Source: Corallococcus silvisoli (GTDB lineage Bacteria > Myxococcota > Myxococcia > Myxococcales > Myxococcaceae). Taken from it: DNA of 64,000 nucleotides. The position numbers were made by a program, and so were the translations under genes. Under the pieces are notes generated by a model that had not been told where the DNA came from, ran no database searches, and saw nothing but the letters and a program-made list of their open reading frames with translations. Location: contig NZ_JAAAPJ010000003.1 of assembly GCF_009909145.1 (NCBI RefSeq), forward strand, positions 62,001 through 126,000. Reading direction: 5' to 3'. The number at the start of each line of letters is the position of its first letter. Within the stretch, counting starts at the first letter, position 1. Positions 9,608 through 17,780 of the stretch are shown here, piece after piece.

Positions 9608-9985
9608 GTAGCAACCCCCCCAGGGTTCGGTTCCCCATCCCTCCCGGCCGGGAAACCACGAAGCAGTGTATCAGCCCCCGCGCCCCGGCCCTGCCCGCCC
9701 CGCCCGCCTGGATGCCGCTTGGATGGATTATTTCAGTGATTTTTCCCGCATTTTCCCGGGCCCGCCGGATCATTTCATGACGGCCTGCGTCGGGGATTTC
9801 TGGAGTTCGGGTCTCGATGGACCCCCACGAAAAGCAAAATTTCCGTGTCAACCGCTGAATTCACAGGAAGTCCACCAGTGGTATCCGCATTTTTCTGGGA
9901 CTCCTCGTTATCTTCTTCAACCCATCGGAAACTCTCGGAGTTCACACGCGAGAATTGTTCATCCCCCTTGCAGTGTGAGTGATCC
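9608..9985. other. 378-base intergenic region between divergent genes
   Basis: It holds the 5' regions of the DUF2378 gene (minus) and the M4 peptidase gene (plus). Positions 9720-9960 are clearly more A/T-rich than the surrounding DNA, with T-runs such as GATTTTTCCCGCATTTTCCC. A perfect 12-base palindrome TCCCGGCCGGGA lies at 9642-9653. No open frame with myxobacterial codon bias is present. Promoters for both flanking genes probably lie here, but I cannot place -35/-10 elements with confidence. Confidence 0.6.
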
Positions 9986-12106
9986 ATGAGCATTCGCCGC
10001 ACCGAAGGTCAGACGCCCGTTACTCTCCGTCCCACCACCGATACTTCGACGACGCAGGCGAAGGCCAAGAACGTGCTGCGCGTGAAGGACGGCTTCGAGT
10101 CCGTTTCGCGCGTTGGCGGCGCCGCGGTCCCGCAGACGACCGCCGCGCAGACGTCCGCGACCCAGTCGACGGGGGCCCAGCCGGGCCGCCTCGCGCTGGA
10201 CAGCAAGGAGGCGCAGCAGGCCATCCAGACGTCGCTGAAGTACCTCACCCCGCCGATGACGGCCTCGTCGCTGCTGGCGGCGAACAAGTCCGGCCCCACG
10301 CTGGCGCCCAAGAGCGTCGAGCGCGACGAGCTGGGCATGACCCACGTCCGCCTGGACCGCATGCACGAGGGCGTGAAGGTCTTCGGCGAGCAGGTCATCA
10401 GCCACCTGGGCCAGGACGGCAAGGTGTCCAGCGTCACCGGTGAGCAGAACCCCATCCCCGCGGGCCTGGGTTCGCAGAAGCCCAAGCTGGCGCCGCAGCA
10501 GGCCATCGACATCGCGAAGAAGGAGCTGGGCGGCAAGGCCGACAAGCAGCCCTCTTCCGAGCGCGTCGTCTACCAGGACGCCGAAGGCAAGTATCACTCC
10601 GCCTACCAGGTGGAAGTGACGCAGATCGCCGGCCAGGAGAAGCCCAAGAAGCAGAACTACATCATCGACGCCAACACGGGGAAGGTGCTGGAGAGCTTCA
10701 ACAAGATCGGCGGCTGGAGCAAGGCCGCGCCGGCCCCCATCCAGGTCAACGGCACCGCGAGCCCGAACGTCGCCATCCCGGACAAGGGCAAGGTCGAGTC
10801 GAAGATCAACATCCCGGACGGCGTGACGGTCGACAAGCTGTCGCTGGACCTCAACATCAAGCACACCTGGAGCGGCGACCTCAAGGTCACGCTGACCAGC
10901 CCCTCCGGCAAGTCGGCCGTGGTGCAGGACCGCAAGGGCGGCTCCAAGGACGACATCGTCGGCACGTTCGACCTGAGCACCGCCTTCGCCGGTGAGAGCA
11001 CCAAGGGCGAGTGGAAGCTCACCGTCGAGGACAAGGCCGCGCGCGACACGGGCACCCTGAACAACTGGAGCCTGAACATCTCCGCGAAGGAGACCACGCC
11101 TCCTCCGACGGATCCGCAGAACCCGCCCGCGGGCAACCGCGACGACCTGTCCATGTACAGCGGCCACGTGGACCTGCAGACCACGAAGAACGCGGACGGC
11201 ACGTACTCGCTGGAGGACACGACGCGCGGCAAGGGCGTGGTGACCTACGACGCGATGAACAAGTCCACGGCCAGCGGCCAGACGAAGATCAACGACAACA
11301 ACGACAAGTGGGGCGAGGCCACCGACCCGGAGCGCGCCAAGGCCGGCATCGACGCGCACTACGGCGCGGCCATGACCTACGACTTCCTCAAGAACGTCCT
11401 GGGCCGTGACTCGATCGACGGCGCGGGCGAGAAGCTCGTCAACTACGTGCACGTGAAGAACAACTACGTGAACGCGTACTGGGACGGCGAGAAGATGAGC
11501 TACGGCGACGGCGACGGCAAGCAGTCCGGCCCGCTCACCACGCTGGACATCGCGGGTCACGAGATCGCGCACGGCCTCACGGAGCGCACCGCGGGCCTCA
11601 TCTACAGCGGCGAGTCCGGCGGCCTGAACGAGTCCTTCTCCGACATCATGGGCACGGGCGTGGAGTGGTACGCCGCGAAGAACAACCCCGAGGCCAAGTG
11701 GAACTGGACCGTGGGCGAGGCCGCGTGGACCCCGAACAACGGCGACCCGGATGACGGCCTGCGCTACATGAACGACCCGACCAAGGACGGCTACTCGGTC
11801 GACAACTACAAGAACTACCCGAAGCAGACGGAGGTGCACGGCTCCAGCGGCATCTCCAACAACGCCTTCTACCTCCTGGTGGAGGGTGGCAAGAACCGCA
11901 CCTCCGGCCTGGAAGTGAAGGGCGGCGTCGGGATGGAGGACGGCCTGAAGATCTTCGGCCGCGCCCTCACCACGTACATGACGCCGAAGACGACGTTCGC
12001 CCAGGCCCGCGAGGCCACCATCAAGTCCGCCACGGACCTGTTCGGCGCGGACTCCAACCAGGTGCAGAAGGTGAAGGACGCCTGGACCGCGGTGGGCGTG
12101 AACTAG
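9986..12106 (+). CDS. M4 (thermolysin-type) metallopeptidase with internal P domain
   Basis: 706 residues. Order: a low-complexity Thr/Gln/Ala-rich N-terminus without a Sec signal (about 1-65); an FTP/PepSY-type propeptide (about 70-235) with D-E-L-G-M-T-H-V-R; a proprotein-convertase P domain (about 250-368; I-K-H-T-W-S-G-D-L-K-V-T-L-T-S-P-S-G and G-E-W-K-L-T-V-E-D); then the M4 catalytic domain. The zinc site is H-E-I-A-H-G near residue 525, with the third ligand Glu in G-G-L-N-E-S-F-S-D near 548. The catalytic His is expected in the V-H-G-S-S-G-I-S-N-N-A-F segment. P domains normally follow the catalytic domain, so the internal position is unusual. The start is at ATG 9986; the upstream ribosome site is weak (GAGTGA). 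A strong terminator follows. An extracellular role is inferred from the family despite the missing signal. Confidence 0.9.
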   Translation: MSIRRTEGQTPVTLRPTTDTSTTQAKAKNVLRVKDGFESVSRVGGAAVPQTTAAQTSATQSTGAQPGRLALDSKEAQQAIQTSLKYLTPPMTASSLLAANKSGPTLAPKSVERDELGMTHVRLDRMHEGVKVFGEQVISHLGQDGKVSSVTGEQNPIPAGLGSQKPKLAPQQAIDIAKKELGGKADKQPSSERVVYQDAEGKYHSAYQVEVTQIAGQEKPKKQNYIIDANTGKVLESFNKIGGWSKAAPAPIQVNGTASPNVAIPDKGKVESKINIPDGVTVDKLSLDLNIKHTWSGDLKVTLTSPSGKSAVVQDRKGGSKDDIVGTFDLSTAFAGESTKGEWKLTVEDKAARDTGTLNNWSLNISAKETTPPPTDPQNPPAGNRDDLSMYSGHVDLQTTKNADGTYSLEDTTRGKGVVTYDAMNKSTASGQTKINDNNDKWGEATDPERAKAGIDAHYGAAMTYDFLKNVLGRDSIDGAGEKLVNYVHVKNNYVNAYWDGEKMSYGDGDGKQSGPLTTLDIAGHEIAHGLTERTAGLIYSGESGGLNESFSDIMGTGVEWYAAKNNPEAKWNWTVGEAAWTPNNGDPDDGLRYMNDPTKDGYSVDNYKNYPKQTEVHGSSGISNNAFYLLVEGGKNRTSGLEVKGGVGMEDGLKIFGRALTTYMTPKTTFAQAREATIKSATDLFGADSNQVQKVKDAWTAVGVN

Positions 12107-12134
12107 TCGCCGTCTGACGCTTCTTGAAACATCC

Positions 12135-12177
12135 GAGGCGGGCCCGGTGGTGACACCGGGCCCGCCTCTTTCTTTTC
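12135..12177 (+). terminator. Rho-independent terminator of the M4 gene
   Basis: Perfect 15-bp inverted repeat (GAGGCGGGCCCGGTG at 12135-12149, complement at 12154-12168) with a 4-base loop, followed at once by TTTCTTTT. The T-run lies on the plus-strand side, so it serves the M4 gene. The opposite side has no T-run for the convergent aminopeptidase gene. Confidence 0.9.
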
Positions 12178-12192
12178 CAGACGCCCGGCGCC

Positions 12193-13503
12193 TCAGGCGA
12201 AGAAGCGCGTCAGCACCGCCACCATGCGGGCCACGTCGGAGGCGGCGGCCAGCTCGCGGATGGAGTGCATGGACAGCATGGGGTTGCCCACGTCCACCGT
12301 GCGGATGCCCAGCTGCCCCGCGGTGATGGGGCCAATGGTGCTGCCGCAGCCCAGGTCCGTGCGGGTGACGAAGTGCTGGGGCGTGACGCCCGCCTCCTTG
12401 CACAGCGCGGCGAAGTGCGCCCACGACTCGCCGTCCGTCGCGTAGGACTGGTTGACGTTGGTCTTGATGACCGGGCCCCCGCCCAGCTGCGGCTGGTGCT
12501 TCGGCTCGTGCATGGACGCGTAGTTGGGGTGCACCGCGTGCGCCATGTCCGCGCTCACCAGGAACGAGCGGCGGATGGCGCGGTGGAACGCGTCCGCGCG
12601 GCCATCCGAGTGCCCCTGGACGATGCGCTCCAGCAGGTCCTTCAAGAACGGCGACGCGGCGCCCTGCGCGCTGCGGCTGCCGCACTCCTCGTGGTCATAG
12701 AGCACCACGCCGCACGTGGCCTCGCGCGGGCCGGGCTCGGACACGAGCGCGGTGAGGCTGGTGTGGCAGCTGGCCAGGTTGTCCAGGCGGGGGGCGTGGA
12801 GGAACTCGCCGTGCAGGCCGGAGCGGGTGGACGGCTGCAGGTCGTAGAGGCAGAGGTCATAGCCCAGCAGGTCGTCCGCGCTGGCCTTCACGCCCGCGCG
12901 GCCCAGCTCCTCCACCAGCAGCGCCCGCAGCTCCGCGGGGCCCGCGCTCTCCAGGCCCAACACCGGCACCATGTGCTCCTGCGGGTTGAGCTTCAGCCCC
13001 TCCGTGTTGACGGCGCGGTTGAGGTGGATGGCCAGGTTGGGCACGCGCAAGAGCGGCCGGCGGAAGTCCACCAGGTGGTGCCGGGGACGGCCGTTGTCCA
13101 GCACCACCACGCGGCCCGCGAGGGACAGGTCGCGGTCCGTCCAGGTGTGCAGGAGCACCCCGCCGTAGATCTCCACGCCCAGCTGCTGGTAGCCGTGGCG
13201 GTTGACGGGCGCGTTCGGCTTGAGGCGCAGGTTGGGCGAGTCCGTGTGCGAGCCCACCAGCCGGAAGCCGGTGGCGTCCACGGGCTTCGTGCCCAGGTGG
13301 AAGGCGGCGATGCTCGTGTCGCCGCGCACCACGAAGACCTTCTCGCCGGGCTCGAGGGCCCAGGGCTCGCGCTCGTCGAGCTCGCGGTAGCCCGCGGCGG
13401 TGAGGCGGCGCGCCGTCTCCCGCACGGCGTGGTACGGCGTGGGCGACGCGTCGATGTACTGGAGGAGGTCGTTGGCCTGGGTGTCGATGTCGGTCGGGCT
13501 CAT
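12193..13503 (-). CDS. M18 family aspartyl aminopeptidase
   Basis: 436 residues, full length for the M18 family of dinuclear-metal aminopeptidases that remove acidic N-terminal residues in the cytoplasm. Visible family features: Y-I-D-A-S-P-T-P-Y-H-A-V at the N-terminus; the metal-site segment L-V-G-S-H-T-D-S-P-N-L-R; L-Y-D-H-E-E-C-G-S-R-S-A-Q-G-A; H-P-N-Y-A-S-M-H-E-P; and the C-terminal S-M-H-S-I-R-E. No signal peptide. The start follows an intergenic gap of only 12 bases behind the upstream oxygenase gene on the same strand, so the two are probably co-transcribed. Confidence 0.93.
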   Translation of the reverse strand: MSPTDIDTQANDLLQYIDASPTPYHAVRETARRLTAAGYRELDEREPWALEPGEKVFVVRGDTSIAAFHLGTKPVDATGFRLVGSHTDSPNLRLKPNAPVNRHGYQQLGVEIYGGVLLHTWTDRDLSLAGRVVVLDNGRPRHHLVDFRRPLLRVPNLAIHLNRAVNTEGLKLNPQEHMVPVLGLESAGPAELRALLVEELGRAGVKASADDLLGYDLCLYDLQPSTRSGLHGEFLHAPRLDNLASCHTSLTALVSEPGPREATCGVVLYDHEECGSRSAQGAASPFLKDLLERIVQGHSDGRADAFHRAIRRSFLVSADMAHAVHPNYASMHEPKHQPQLGGGPVIKTNVNQSYATDGESWAHFAALCKEAGVTPQHFVTRTDLGCGSTIGPITAGQLGIRTVDVGNPMLSMHSIRELAAASDVARMVAVLTRFFA

Positions 13504-13515
13504 GGGCCCGGCACG

Positions 13516-14349
13516 CTAACGCCGTCCGGCCCCGGTGCCACGTCCGACTGTCGCCGCCCGGACGGGCGGCGGGGCGCCCGGAGGCAGGACGGTGGAGGAA
13601 GGGCGCGTCCCCGGCCCCGCGTCCAGGAAGGTGCCCAGGAGCACCCAGCGGCGCGCGGCGTCCTCGCGGGCCTTCTTCGCGACGAGCGGCGTCGTGTAGT
13701 GCCAGAAGGGCAGCCGGTACACGGTGACGCCGCCCACGGTGCTCACCGGGGTCAGCTCGGAGAAGTGCCCGTCCTTCGCGTAGACGAGGTACTGGTGGTC
13801 CACGGCGGGCATCGTCAGGCTGACGTGCATGTCCACGTAGCCGTCGCGCGCGTCCGCCTCCTCCGGGTGATGGTCGTTGTGCGGGCCCGTGTAGTCCCCG
13901 GGGCCGTAGCAGAGCACCTGGATGCCCCAGGCCCGCTTGAGGGCCCGGCCGCTCACCGCCGCCGCGAAGGCCGCGAACGTGTCCGAGCGCAAGAGCCCCA
14001 CCAACCCCACGGCCTCCGCCGCGCGCCACGAGCGCGAGCGCCGGCTCTCCAGCAGCGCGGTGCGCACCCGCACCGTCTTGGGCAGCGCCTCCGTGTAGTT
14101 CTCCACCATGCCGGAGATGGAGTCCTCCGGGATGGGGTCCTCCATCGTCACCAACGTGTCACGCAGCGCGGCATCCAGCACGTCGCGGGCCTGCTGCGCC
14201 TTCTTCACGTCGATGACGCCCTGCAGCGCGATGAAGGGGCGCGTGGGGTCCAGGAGCGCGCCACATGTCTCGGGGTCTCGACCTTCGAGAATGCGGCGGC
14301 CTCGGGGGGTGAGGAGATCAGCGAACTGGGTGGGCAGGCGCGGGGACAT
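13516..14349 (-). CDS. 2OG-Fe(II) oxygenase-like protein
   Basis: About 277 residues from the ATG at 14349 (ATG 14361 and further upstream starts are possible). The C-terminal half shows the pattern of the double-stranded beta-helix dioxygenases: G-P-G-D-Y-T-G-P-H-N-D-H (HxD metal ligands), D-M-H-V-S-L-T-M, H-Q-Y-L-V-Y, and a distal F-W-H-Y-T-T-P-L with a basic residue after it. The N-terminal half is helical and not recognised. Substrate unknown. It probably forms an operon with the M18 peptidase gene 12 bases downstream. It is read divergently from the 235-residue protein at 14469. Confidence 0.55.
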   Translation of the reverse strand: MSPRLPTQFADLLTPRGRRILEGRDPETCGALLDPTRPFIALQGVIDVKKAQQARDVLDAALRDTLVTMEDPIPEDSISGMVENYTEALPKTVRVRTALLESRRSRSWRAAEAVGLVGLLRSDTFAAFAAAVSGRALKRAWGIQVLCYGPGDYTGPHNDHHPEEADARDGYVDMHVSLTMPAVDHQYLVYAKDGHFSELTPVSTVGGVTVYRLPFWHYTTPLVAKKAREDAARRWVLLGTFLDAGPGTRPSSTVLPPGAPPPVRAATVGRGTGAGRR

Positions 14350-14468
14350 GGCGCGCACCATACCGGTCCGGAGGCGGAACGCACGCGCGGCGGGGGACCT
14401 GGGAGGCAACTCCCCTGCCCTCCCGGCGATAATCCGGTACTCCGACATCCAGGATAGAAAGAGCCTCC

Positions 14469-15176
14469 ATGACCGAGATCCGCAACCGCCCCGCCGCTCC
14501 CTCCGTCGCCCCGGCCCGCACGCAGGCGCCCGCCGCGCAGCCCGCGCGGACCAATCAGGCCACCGCGGCCTCGCGCGCGGAAGTGCTCAACCGCGCGGAG
14601 CTGGCGCGGGCCCGCGCGACCGCCGCGCCGGTCCAGGCGACGCCGGGCTCGTGGCGCGGGGGGCCGAACACGGAGGTCGGTCGCGCCATCCAGACCATGC
14701 GCCAGCGCATGTCCGACGTGAACATCACCATCAAGGGTGACACGCCGCAGAGCCTGTTCGACCGGGCCATCCTGGACAACAAGCACGTGACCAACGAGCA
14801 GATCCTGGAGATGTCCCGCGTCACGATGGACAAGCTGGCCACGGATCCGGAGACGCGCGCGAAGGTGCTGGAGCGCGTGCCCAACGCGCGCGAGCTGCCC
14901 GTGCACCACTTCACCGTGGCGATGATGTCCGCGGTGACGGGCATCGACCGCGCGGCGCTGTCGGAGGCCTGTCCCGACCTGGGCCTCACCGGCGCGCCCA
15001 ACACGCCGCTGCTCTACGCGGCCAAGACCGAGCGCATGCAGCGCTCCACCGCCCTGCACGACTTCACCGACTACATGCGCGGCGCGGGCGTGAAGGGCGT
15101 GAACAAGGCCGTCTGGGGCGTGGAGAACCGCGTCCTGTCCGCCATCGTCTCCGCGCTGGGCGGCGGGCGGTACTAG
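14469..15176 (+). CDS. Unknown 235-residue protein with disordered N-terminus
   Basis: Not recognised. Residues 1-55 are Ala/Pro/Thr/Gln/Arg-rich and look disordered, beginning M-T-E-I-R-N-R-P-A-A-P. The remainder is helical, with a segment around S-D-V-N-I-T-I-K-G-D-T-P-Q-S-L-F-D and a conserved-looking H-H-F-T-V-A-M-M-S-A-V-T-G-I-D region near residue 145. No Sec signal and no transmembrane helix. The style of N-terminus (charged start, then S/T/A/P/Q-rich linker) is shared with the M4 peptidase at 9986. Codon use is typical of the window. Confidence 0.55.
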   Translation: MTEIRNRPAAPSVAPARTQAPAAQPARTNQATAASRAEVLNRAELARARATAAPVQATPGSWRGGPNTEVGRAIQTMRQRMSDVNITIKGDTPQSLFDRAILDNKHVTNEQILEMSRVTMDKLATDPETRAKVLERVPNARELPVHHFTVAMMSAVTGIDRAALSEACPDLGLTGAPNTPLLYAAKTERMQRSTALHDFTDYMRGAGVKGVNKAVWGVENRVLSAIVSALGGGRY

Positions 15177-15193
15177 GCCTCACGGAAGTTCCG

Positions 15194-15234
15194 GCCCGCG
15201 CGGCGGAGGAGGCCCCGGCCCCTCCCGCGCGGGC
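15194..15234. terminator. Hairpin between convergent genes
   Basis: A 10-bp perfect inverted repeat (GCCCGCGCGG at 15194-15203, complement at 15225-15234) sits between the stops of the plus gene ending at 15176 and the minus gene ending at 15243. An inner GGAGG/CCTCC pair could extend it. There is no T-run, so it may only stabilise 3' ends. Confidence 0.4.
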
Positions 15235-15242
15235 TTCGTGTC

Positions 15243-16187
15243 TCAGTCGTCGCCCGCGCCGCCGGCCAGCCGCTGGCGCGCGACCTCCAGCCGCTTCGCG
15301 CGCACCTTGGACGCCAGGTCGAGCACGCGCCGGTCGCGCTGCCACCGCTCGCGCATCTCCACGTCCACGCCCTCCCAGGCCACCTCGCAGCGCTCCAGCG
15401 CGCGGTGCATCTGCGTGAAGGCCCCGCCCAGCGCCACGTGCGCGCCCGGGTCGCTGGGGTCCTCCTTCGCGAGCGCGCGCATCATCACCGCGACGGCGAC
15501 CAGTTCCTCGCGCAGCGCCACCGGCCAGCCGCACCGGCGCCCCACCTTCACCAGCCAGCCCAGCACGGCCAGGTTGACGTGGCAGTCCTCCACGGTGCGG
15601 AACGGCTTGAGGTAGCGGGTGTAGCCGTCGCCGGGCAGCACGTCCTCCGGGGCCAGCACCACGCCCTCCAGCCGCAGCGCCGCGTGGGGCACCTCCGGGA
15701 TGAAGCCCAGCGGCGGCAGCGGCTCCACCTGCACGCCGGGCTTCTTCGCGTCCACCACGGCCATGCGCAGGCGGTTGCGGCCCTGGGCGTCGCGCCCCTC
15801 GGAGGCGACCACCAGCAGCACCTCCGCGTGCGTGCCCAGGGTGACGTACGTCTTCACGCCGTCCAGCTTCCAGCCCGCGCCAGAGGGCGTGAGCTGGGTC
15901 TGCATCGCGGTGGGGTGCCCGCCCCCGGACTCGGTGGCGCAGAGCGCGACGCGCCGGTCCGCGGGGAGCTGGGGGAAGAGGGAGCGCAGCGCCGCCTGGT
16001 AGCCGGAGGCGAACGCGAACCCCAGCCGGTCCATCCGGAAGCCGCTGGCGAGCGCCAGGTCCGCCGGGGCCGGGAAGCGCGGCAGCACCGCGAGGTGCCG
16101 GCGCCACCAGGCGTCCACGGAGTCGAGCGAAGGAGAGTCGGGGGCCTCGGTGAGCAGGAAGCGCAGGACGTCGTTCACGCCCCCCAC
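15243..16187 (-). CDS. Acyl-CoA dehydrogenase-like protein, short form
   Basis: 314 residues, against about 380 for usual acyl-CoA dehydrogenases. The flavoprotein middle domain is recognisable: A-T-E-S-G-G-G-H-P-T-A-M-Q-T, G-W-K-L-D-G-V-K-T-Y-V-T-L-G-T-H-A-E-V-L-L-V-V-A-S, then V-E-P-L-P-P-L-G-F-I. The N-terminal helical domain is shortened and the C-terminal helical bundle is present in part. No obvious catalytic Glu can be assigned, so dehydrogenase activity is uncertain. It starts with GTG at 16187; a second in-frame GTG lies 9 bases inside. It is separated by 41 bases from the SET gene upstream on the same strand. Confidence 0.7.
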   Translation of the reverse strand: MGGVNDVLRFLLTEAPDSPSLDSVDAWWRRHLAVLPRFPAPADLALASGFRMDRLGFAFASGYQAALRSLFPQLPADRRVALCATESGGGHPTAMQTQLTPSGAGWKLDGVKTYVTLGTHAEVLLVVASEGRDAQGRNRLRMAVVDAKKPGVQVEPLPPLGFIPEVPHAALRLEGVVLAPEDVLPGDGYTRYLKPFRTVEDCHVNLAVLGWLVKVGRRCGWPVALREELVAVAVMMRALAKEDPSDPGAHVALGGAFTQMHRALERCEVAWEGVDVEMRERWQRDRRVLDLASKVRAKRLEVARQRLAGGAGDD

Positions 16188-16228
16188 TCTAATGCCCGGC
16201 CCCGGAGTGCGCGCGTCCGTTTGGGGCT

Positions 16229-16900
16229 TCAGCTCGCGGCGCGACGGCCGCGGCCCTGGGACTTCGCGCGCTGGGTGCCCCGCTTCTTCTTCGCGGCGGC
16301 GGGCGAGGGGCTCTTCGTCTTCGCCCCGGACTTCGCCTTGGAGGTGGCCTTGGACTTCGACGCGGCCTTGGACTTGGAGGGAGCCTTGGCCTTGCGCGCG
16401 GGCTTCTTGCGCCGCGCGGGGGCCTTCTTGTCCGGGGCGAGGATGGTGCCCCGGCAGGAGGGCGTGCCACAGCGGCAGACGTAGAGGGCCTCCGCCTCCG
16501 CGTCCATCTCCGGTGTGCGCTCGTACGCGTAGTCGTACGTCAGCTCCTCCCCCGGCTCGATGGCGCGCAGCGCGTAGATGTGGATGTGGCCCTTGTCGAT
16601 GAGCGACTGGCAGTTGGGCTCACACGAGTGGTTGATGTAGCGCGACTCGTTGTGGAGCGTGCCCGCGTCCAGCACCGTGTCGTCATCCAGGTTGAAGAGG
16701 AACGTGTGGTGGCGCTCCATCGACTCGTCGTCGTAGCGCTCGTCCGCCTGCGACTGGGTGATGCGCTCACCGATGTACTCGATGATGCGCGCCCCCTTGC
16801 GGATGCGGCGGGTGGCGAAGGCGCCCATGCCCTGGATGGGGGACTGGCGCAGCTCGAAGGGGATCGACGGGGTCTGCTGGAAGGAAGGGGAAGTCATCAT
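16229..16900 (-). CDS. SET-domain protein methyltransferase with Lys/Ala-rich tail
   Basis: 223 residues. SET domains transfer methyl from SAM to protein lysines. Visible motifs: G-M-G-A-F-A-T-R-R-I-R-K-G and I-E-Y-I-G-E near the N-terminus, Y-I-N-H-S-C-E-P-N-C near residue 95, G-E-E-L-T-Y-D-Y near 115, and a post-SET cysteine cluster C-R-C-G-T-P-S-C near 140. From residue about 155 the chain is a Lys/Ala/Ser/Pro-rich tail of short repeats (K-S-K-A, K-K-P-A-R-K-A-K), like histone H1 C-termini, ending G-R-G-R-R-A-A-S. Such a tail would be expected to bind DNA (inference). Two adjacent ATGs (16900 and 16897) are possible starts; no clear ribosome site is visible. Confidence 0.88.
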   Translation of the reverse strand: MMTSPSFQQTPSIPFELRQSPIQGMGAFATRRIRKGARIIEYIGERITQSQADERYDDESMERHHTFLFNLDDDTVLDAGTLHNESRYINHSCEPNCQSLIDKGHIHIYALRAIEPGEELTYDYAYERTPEMDAEAEALYVCRCGTPSCRGTILAPDKKAPARRKKPARKAKAPSKSKAASKSKATSKAKSGAKTKSPSPAAAKKKRGTQRAKSQGRGRRAAS

Positions 16901-16999
16901 CGGGATGGGAGCGGCTGGGGCGGGTGCGTGTTCAACCAGGACGCTGCCTTGAGGCGCGGTGTAGCGTGCCGCAGTCAAGCGCGCGAAGAAAGGCACTCG

Positions 17000-17374
17000 A
17001 TGATGCGGTGGTGGCTCGTGGTGGGCGCGGTGAACGCTTTCCTGTCCGTGGCGGCGGGCGCCTTCGGGGCGCATGCCCTGAAGGCCCGGCTCTCCCAGGA
17101 CCTGCAGGTCATCTTTGAAACCGGGGCGCGCTACCACATGTACCACGCGCTCGCGCTGGTGGCGGTGGGGCTGCTGGGCGCGGTGCGTCCCTCGGCGCTG
17201 CTGTCCTCCGCCGGGTGGGCGATGCTCGCGGGCATCGTCCTGTTCTCCGGCAGCCTCTACGCGCTCGCCCTCTCCGGGGTGCGCGTGCTGGGCGCCATCA
17301 CGCCGCTGGGCGGCCTGGGCTTCCTGGCCGGCTGGGTGCTCTTCGCCGTGGCCGCGTGGCGCACCGCCCCGTGA
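17000..17374 (+). CDS. DUF423 membrane protein
   Basis: 124 residues, four predicted transmembrane helices, full length for DUF423 (YgdD-like) inner-membrane proteins of unknown function. The N-terminal G-A-x-N-A-F-L-S-V-A-A-G-A-F-G-A-H and F-E-T-G-A-R-Y-H-M-Y-H-A-L-A-L segments, and the later L-F-S-G-S-L-Y-A-L-A-L-S-G with I-T-P-L-G-G, are characteristic. The start at ATG 17000 has an AGAAAGG site upstream. It diverges from the SET gene. Confidence 0.9.
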   Translation: MMRWWLVVGAVNAFLSVAAGAFGAHALKARLSQDLQVIFETGARYHMYHALALVAVGLLGAVRPSALLSSAGWAMLAGIVLFSGSLYALALSGVRVLGAITPLGGLGFLAGWVLFAVAAWRTAP

Positions 17375-17386
17375 GGCGAGGGGCCG

Positions 17387-17695
17387 TCACTCCTTCAACA
17401 GGGGCGGCAGCGGGTAGATGGCGTCCAGGTCGCGGTGGTTGCGCAGCCCGCAGGCCTCGCGCTGCACGGTGAGGTTCCAGCGCAGCCGCTCCGCCTCCTT
17501 CCAGACCGCGCGGTACGCCGCGTAGCCCTCCATCCGCGCGATGCCCCGCAGGGCGCGCAGCGCCTGCTCCGCCTGGGCAAGGTGCGCGAGCGCCTCCTCC
17601 AGCTTGTCGCCAGAGCGGCGCAACCCGGAGGCGCGCTCGCGCTGGAAGTCCGCTTCCACGGGCAGCAGGGCGTTGATGTTCACCGGTCGGGCCAT
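17387..17695 (-). CDS. Small helical protein, unknown function
   Basis: 102 residues, family not recognised. It is mostly helical, with an Ala/Leu/Glu-rich central segment (L-E-E-A-L-A-H-L-A-Q-A-E-Q-A-L-R-A-L-R) suggesting a coiled coil or helical hairpin, then a Trp/Arg-rich helix and the C-terminal D-L-D-A-I-Y-P-L-P-P. No signal peptide. Codon bias is normal for the window, which supports a real gene. It converges with DUF423 across 12 bases. Confidence 0.55.
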   Translation of the reverse strand: MARPVNINALLPVEADFQRERASGLRRSGDKLEEALAHLAQAEQALRALRGIARMEGYAAYRAVWKEAERLRWNLTVQREACGLRNHRDLDAIYPLPPLLKE

Positions 17696-17780
17696 GGCCT
17701 CCCCCTAACAGCGAGGCCAGCGCTTCGCAGCGGCCTCGGTGCCCCTGACCTCCTCATGGGCGCCAGGCAGGCAGGCGGGC

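Noticed and set aside
16320..16440. Short direct DNA repeats (GCCTTGGACTT type) in the SET gene
   Set aside because: They encode the K-S-K-A repeats of the basic tail and are explained by the protein, not a separate repeat element.
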